Positions 63,112 through 64,000 of a stretch of 64,000 nt of DNA are shown piece by piece; position 1 is the stretch's first letter; the number at the start of each line of letters is the position of its first letter. Made by a program: the position numbers and the translations under genes. The stretch covers positions 124,001 through 188,000 of the forward strand of contig NZ_RAPO01000001.1 of NCBI RefSeq assembly GCF_003610195.1, read 5' to 3'. This DNA is from Halopiger aswanensis. Its GTDB lineage: Archaea > Halobacteriota > Halobacteria > Halobacteriales > Natrialbaceae. The notes beneath the pieces are model-generated. The model saw only the letters and a list, made by a program, of their open reading frames with translations. It made no database searches and was not told where the DNA came from.

Positions 63112-64000
63112 ATGAGTGACGAGGACGACGGCGGGCTCGAACTGACCCGCCGCGAACTCGGCGCGGCGGCCGCGGGGCTTGCCGGTGCGTCCGGACTCGG
63201 CTTCCTCGGCTATCGGCGCCTGCAGCCCGAAGAGGCCGACGCCGAGGAGGGCCCCGAGGTTGCGATGAACCCGCTCGAGGAGTATCCCAACGAAGAGTGG
63301 GATCAGAAGTATCGGGACATCTGGGAGCCCGACGACTCCTATATGCTGACGTGTACGCCGAACGACACCCACAACTGCTATCTCGAGGCCTCCGTCAAGA
63401 ACGGCCAGATCACGCGCCTCGGCCCGTCGATGAACTACGGCGAGGCGACGGACCTCGAGGGCAATCAGTCCTCCCAGCGCTGGGACCCCCGCGTCTGTAA
63501 CAAGGGCCTGGCGATGGTCGAGCGCTTCTACAACGAGCGCCGCGTCAAGGCCCCGATGATCCGCGAGGGCTTCATGCAGTGGGTCGACGACGGTTTCCCG
63601 CGCGAGGACGACGGCTCCATGCCCGAGGAGTACGCCCAGCGCGGCGAGGACGACTTCATCGAGGTCTCCCACGAGGAGGCCCACGAGTACGCCGCCCGGA
63701 CCTTCCTCGAGCTCGCCCAGCAGTACAGCGGCGAGAGCGGCATGCAGTCGCTGCTCGAGCAGGGCTACGACGAGCGCGTCGTCGAGGAGACCCAGGGTGC
63801 CGGCGTCCGGACGATGAAGTTCCGCGGCGGGATGCCGCTGTTGGGCGTCATCAAGCTGTTCGGCCAGTACCGTAACGCCAACTCGATGGCGCTGCTGGAC
63901 AACTACGTCCGGGACGTCTCCGAGGACGAAGCCCTGGGCGCGATGGGGCTGGACAACTACTCGTTCCACACCGACCTGCCCCCGGGCCACACGATGGTTA
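63112..64000 (+). CDS. NarG-like molybdopterin oxidoreductase, 5' part
   Basis: The first 296 codons are present; the gene runs off the window. A twin-arginine leader (LTRRELGAAAAGLAG) directs a folded cofactor-bearing enzyme outside the cell. The [4Fe-4S] region follows: YMLTCTPNDTHNCYLEAS and DPRVCNKGLAMVERFY, with ligand spacing like haloarchaeal NarG and other type II DMSO-reductase-family enzymes. PSMNYGEATD and the GNQSSQRWDPR segments support the same group. Nitrate, (per)chlorate or another oxyanion is plausible; the catalytic Asp region is only partly visible. GAGGTGG lies 5-11 nt before ATG. Confidence 0.85.
   Translation, partial: MSDEDDGGLELTRRELGAAAAGLAGASGLGFLGYRRLQPEEADAEEGPEVAMNPLEEYPNEEWDQKYRDIWEPDDSYMLTCTPNDTHNCYLEASVKNGQITRLGPSMNYGEATDLEGNQSSQRWDPRVCNKGLAMVERFYNERRVKAPMIREGFMQWVDDGFPREDDGSMPEEYAQRGEDDFIEVSHEEAHEYAARTFLELAQQYSGESGMQSLLEQGYDERVVEETQGAGVRTMKFRGGMPLLGVIKLFGQYRNANSMALLDNYVRDVSEDEALGAMGLDNYSFHTDLPPGHTMV

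Noticed and set aside
63012-63119. 35-codon ORF overlapping the NarG-like start
   Set aside because: Poor codon character and out-of-frame overlap; the ATG is part of the palindrome and is better explained as leader.
1-64000. CRISPR arrays, transposases, integrases, rRNA genes
   Set aside because: No regularly spaced repeats or matching protein families were seen anywhere in the window.

Overview
This window is chromosomal DNA from a halophilic archaeon (class Halobacteria, probably Natrialbales-like; the genus is my inference). The evidence is GC-rich coding sequence, Asp/Glu-rich proteins, leaderless promoters with a TTTAAA-like TATA box about 25-30 nt before the ATG, archaeal ribosomal proteins L11, L1, L10/P0 and L12/P1, ADP-forming acetyl-CoA synthetase, and haloarchaeal families (HalX, HalOD1, DUF7344-type wHTH, CPxCG micro-proteins). 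It is mostly core genome. I saw no transposase, integrase, CRISPR array or rRNA. There is one tRNA, tRNA-Lys(CTT), at 57173.

Layout. 3-1858: an asparagine-synthase-like ATPase and a PHP phosphoesterase. 1982-4037: an arsenic operon (arsR, acr3, arsC) with an inverted repeat on its promoter. 4255-8396: an MFS transporter, a small membrane protein and purL. 8494-11294: a HalX response-regulator-like protein facing a PAS-PAS-GAF histidine-kinase-like protein, both lacking key catalytic residues. 11472-20057: DJ-1/PfpI, Eis-like acetyltransferase, aminotransferase with an Lrp regulator, thioredoxin-like protein, MscS channel, OYE-type oxidoreductase and BtpA. 20082-24602: TctA-like permease, then carotenoid/retinal genes (lycopene cyclase, a Brp/Blh dioxygenase, and a second Brp/Blh paralogue that has lost metal-ligand histidines). 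24734-28519: the ribosomal L11 and L1-L10-L12 units. 28624-40067: CutA, PEP carboxykinase, MFS transporter, several zinc micro-proteins, one frameshifted gene, HAD phosphatase, S66 peptidase, thioesterase, and a TraB-site-2-protease pair. 40087-46145: PHP and CDP-alcohol transferase pair, GNAT, membrane hydrolase, purM, macrodomain, a small gene under an iron-box-like palindrome, and Dps. 46209-50753: BrkB and a zinc ABC importer. 50982-57002: ADP-forming acetyl-CoA synthetase with a Pta-like partner, PRC-barrel, TRIC, and RCK-DHH phosphoesterase. 57173-60263: tRNA-Lys followed by a lower-GC patch of regulators, then HalOD1 and another wHTH regulator. 60505-64000: UbiA prenyltransferase, a divergent Mrp-like ATPase with a DUF2249-like tail, and the 5' part of a NarG-like molybdopterin oxidoreductase that runs off the window.

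How genes work together: arsC-acr3-arsR form a complete arsenate reduction and arsenite efflux unit. znuA-znuC-znuB form one importer. purL and purM are two steps of purine synthesis at separate loci. crtY and blh would make beta-carotene and then retinal. The acd/Pta-like pair suggests acetyl-CoA/acetate metabolism. The most unusual items are the paired pseudo-kinase/pseudo-receiver, the degenerate Blh paralogue, and the CxxC-less Mrp-DUF2249-like fusion beside the NarG-like enzyme.
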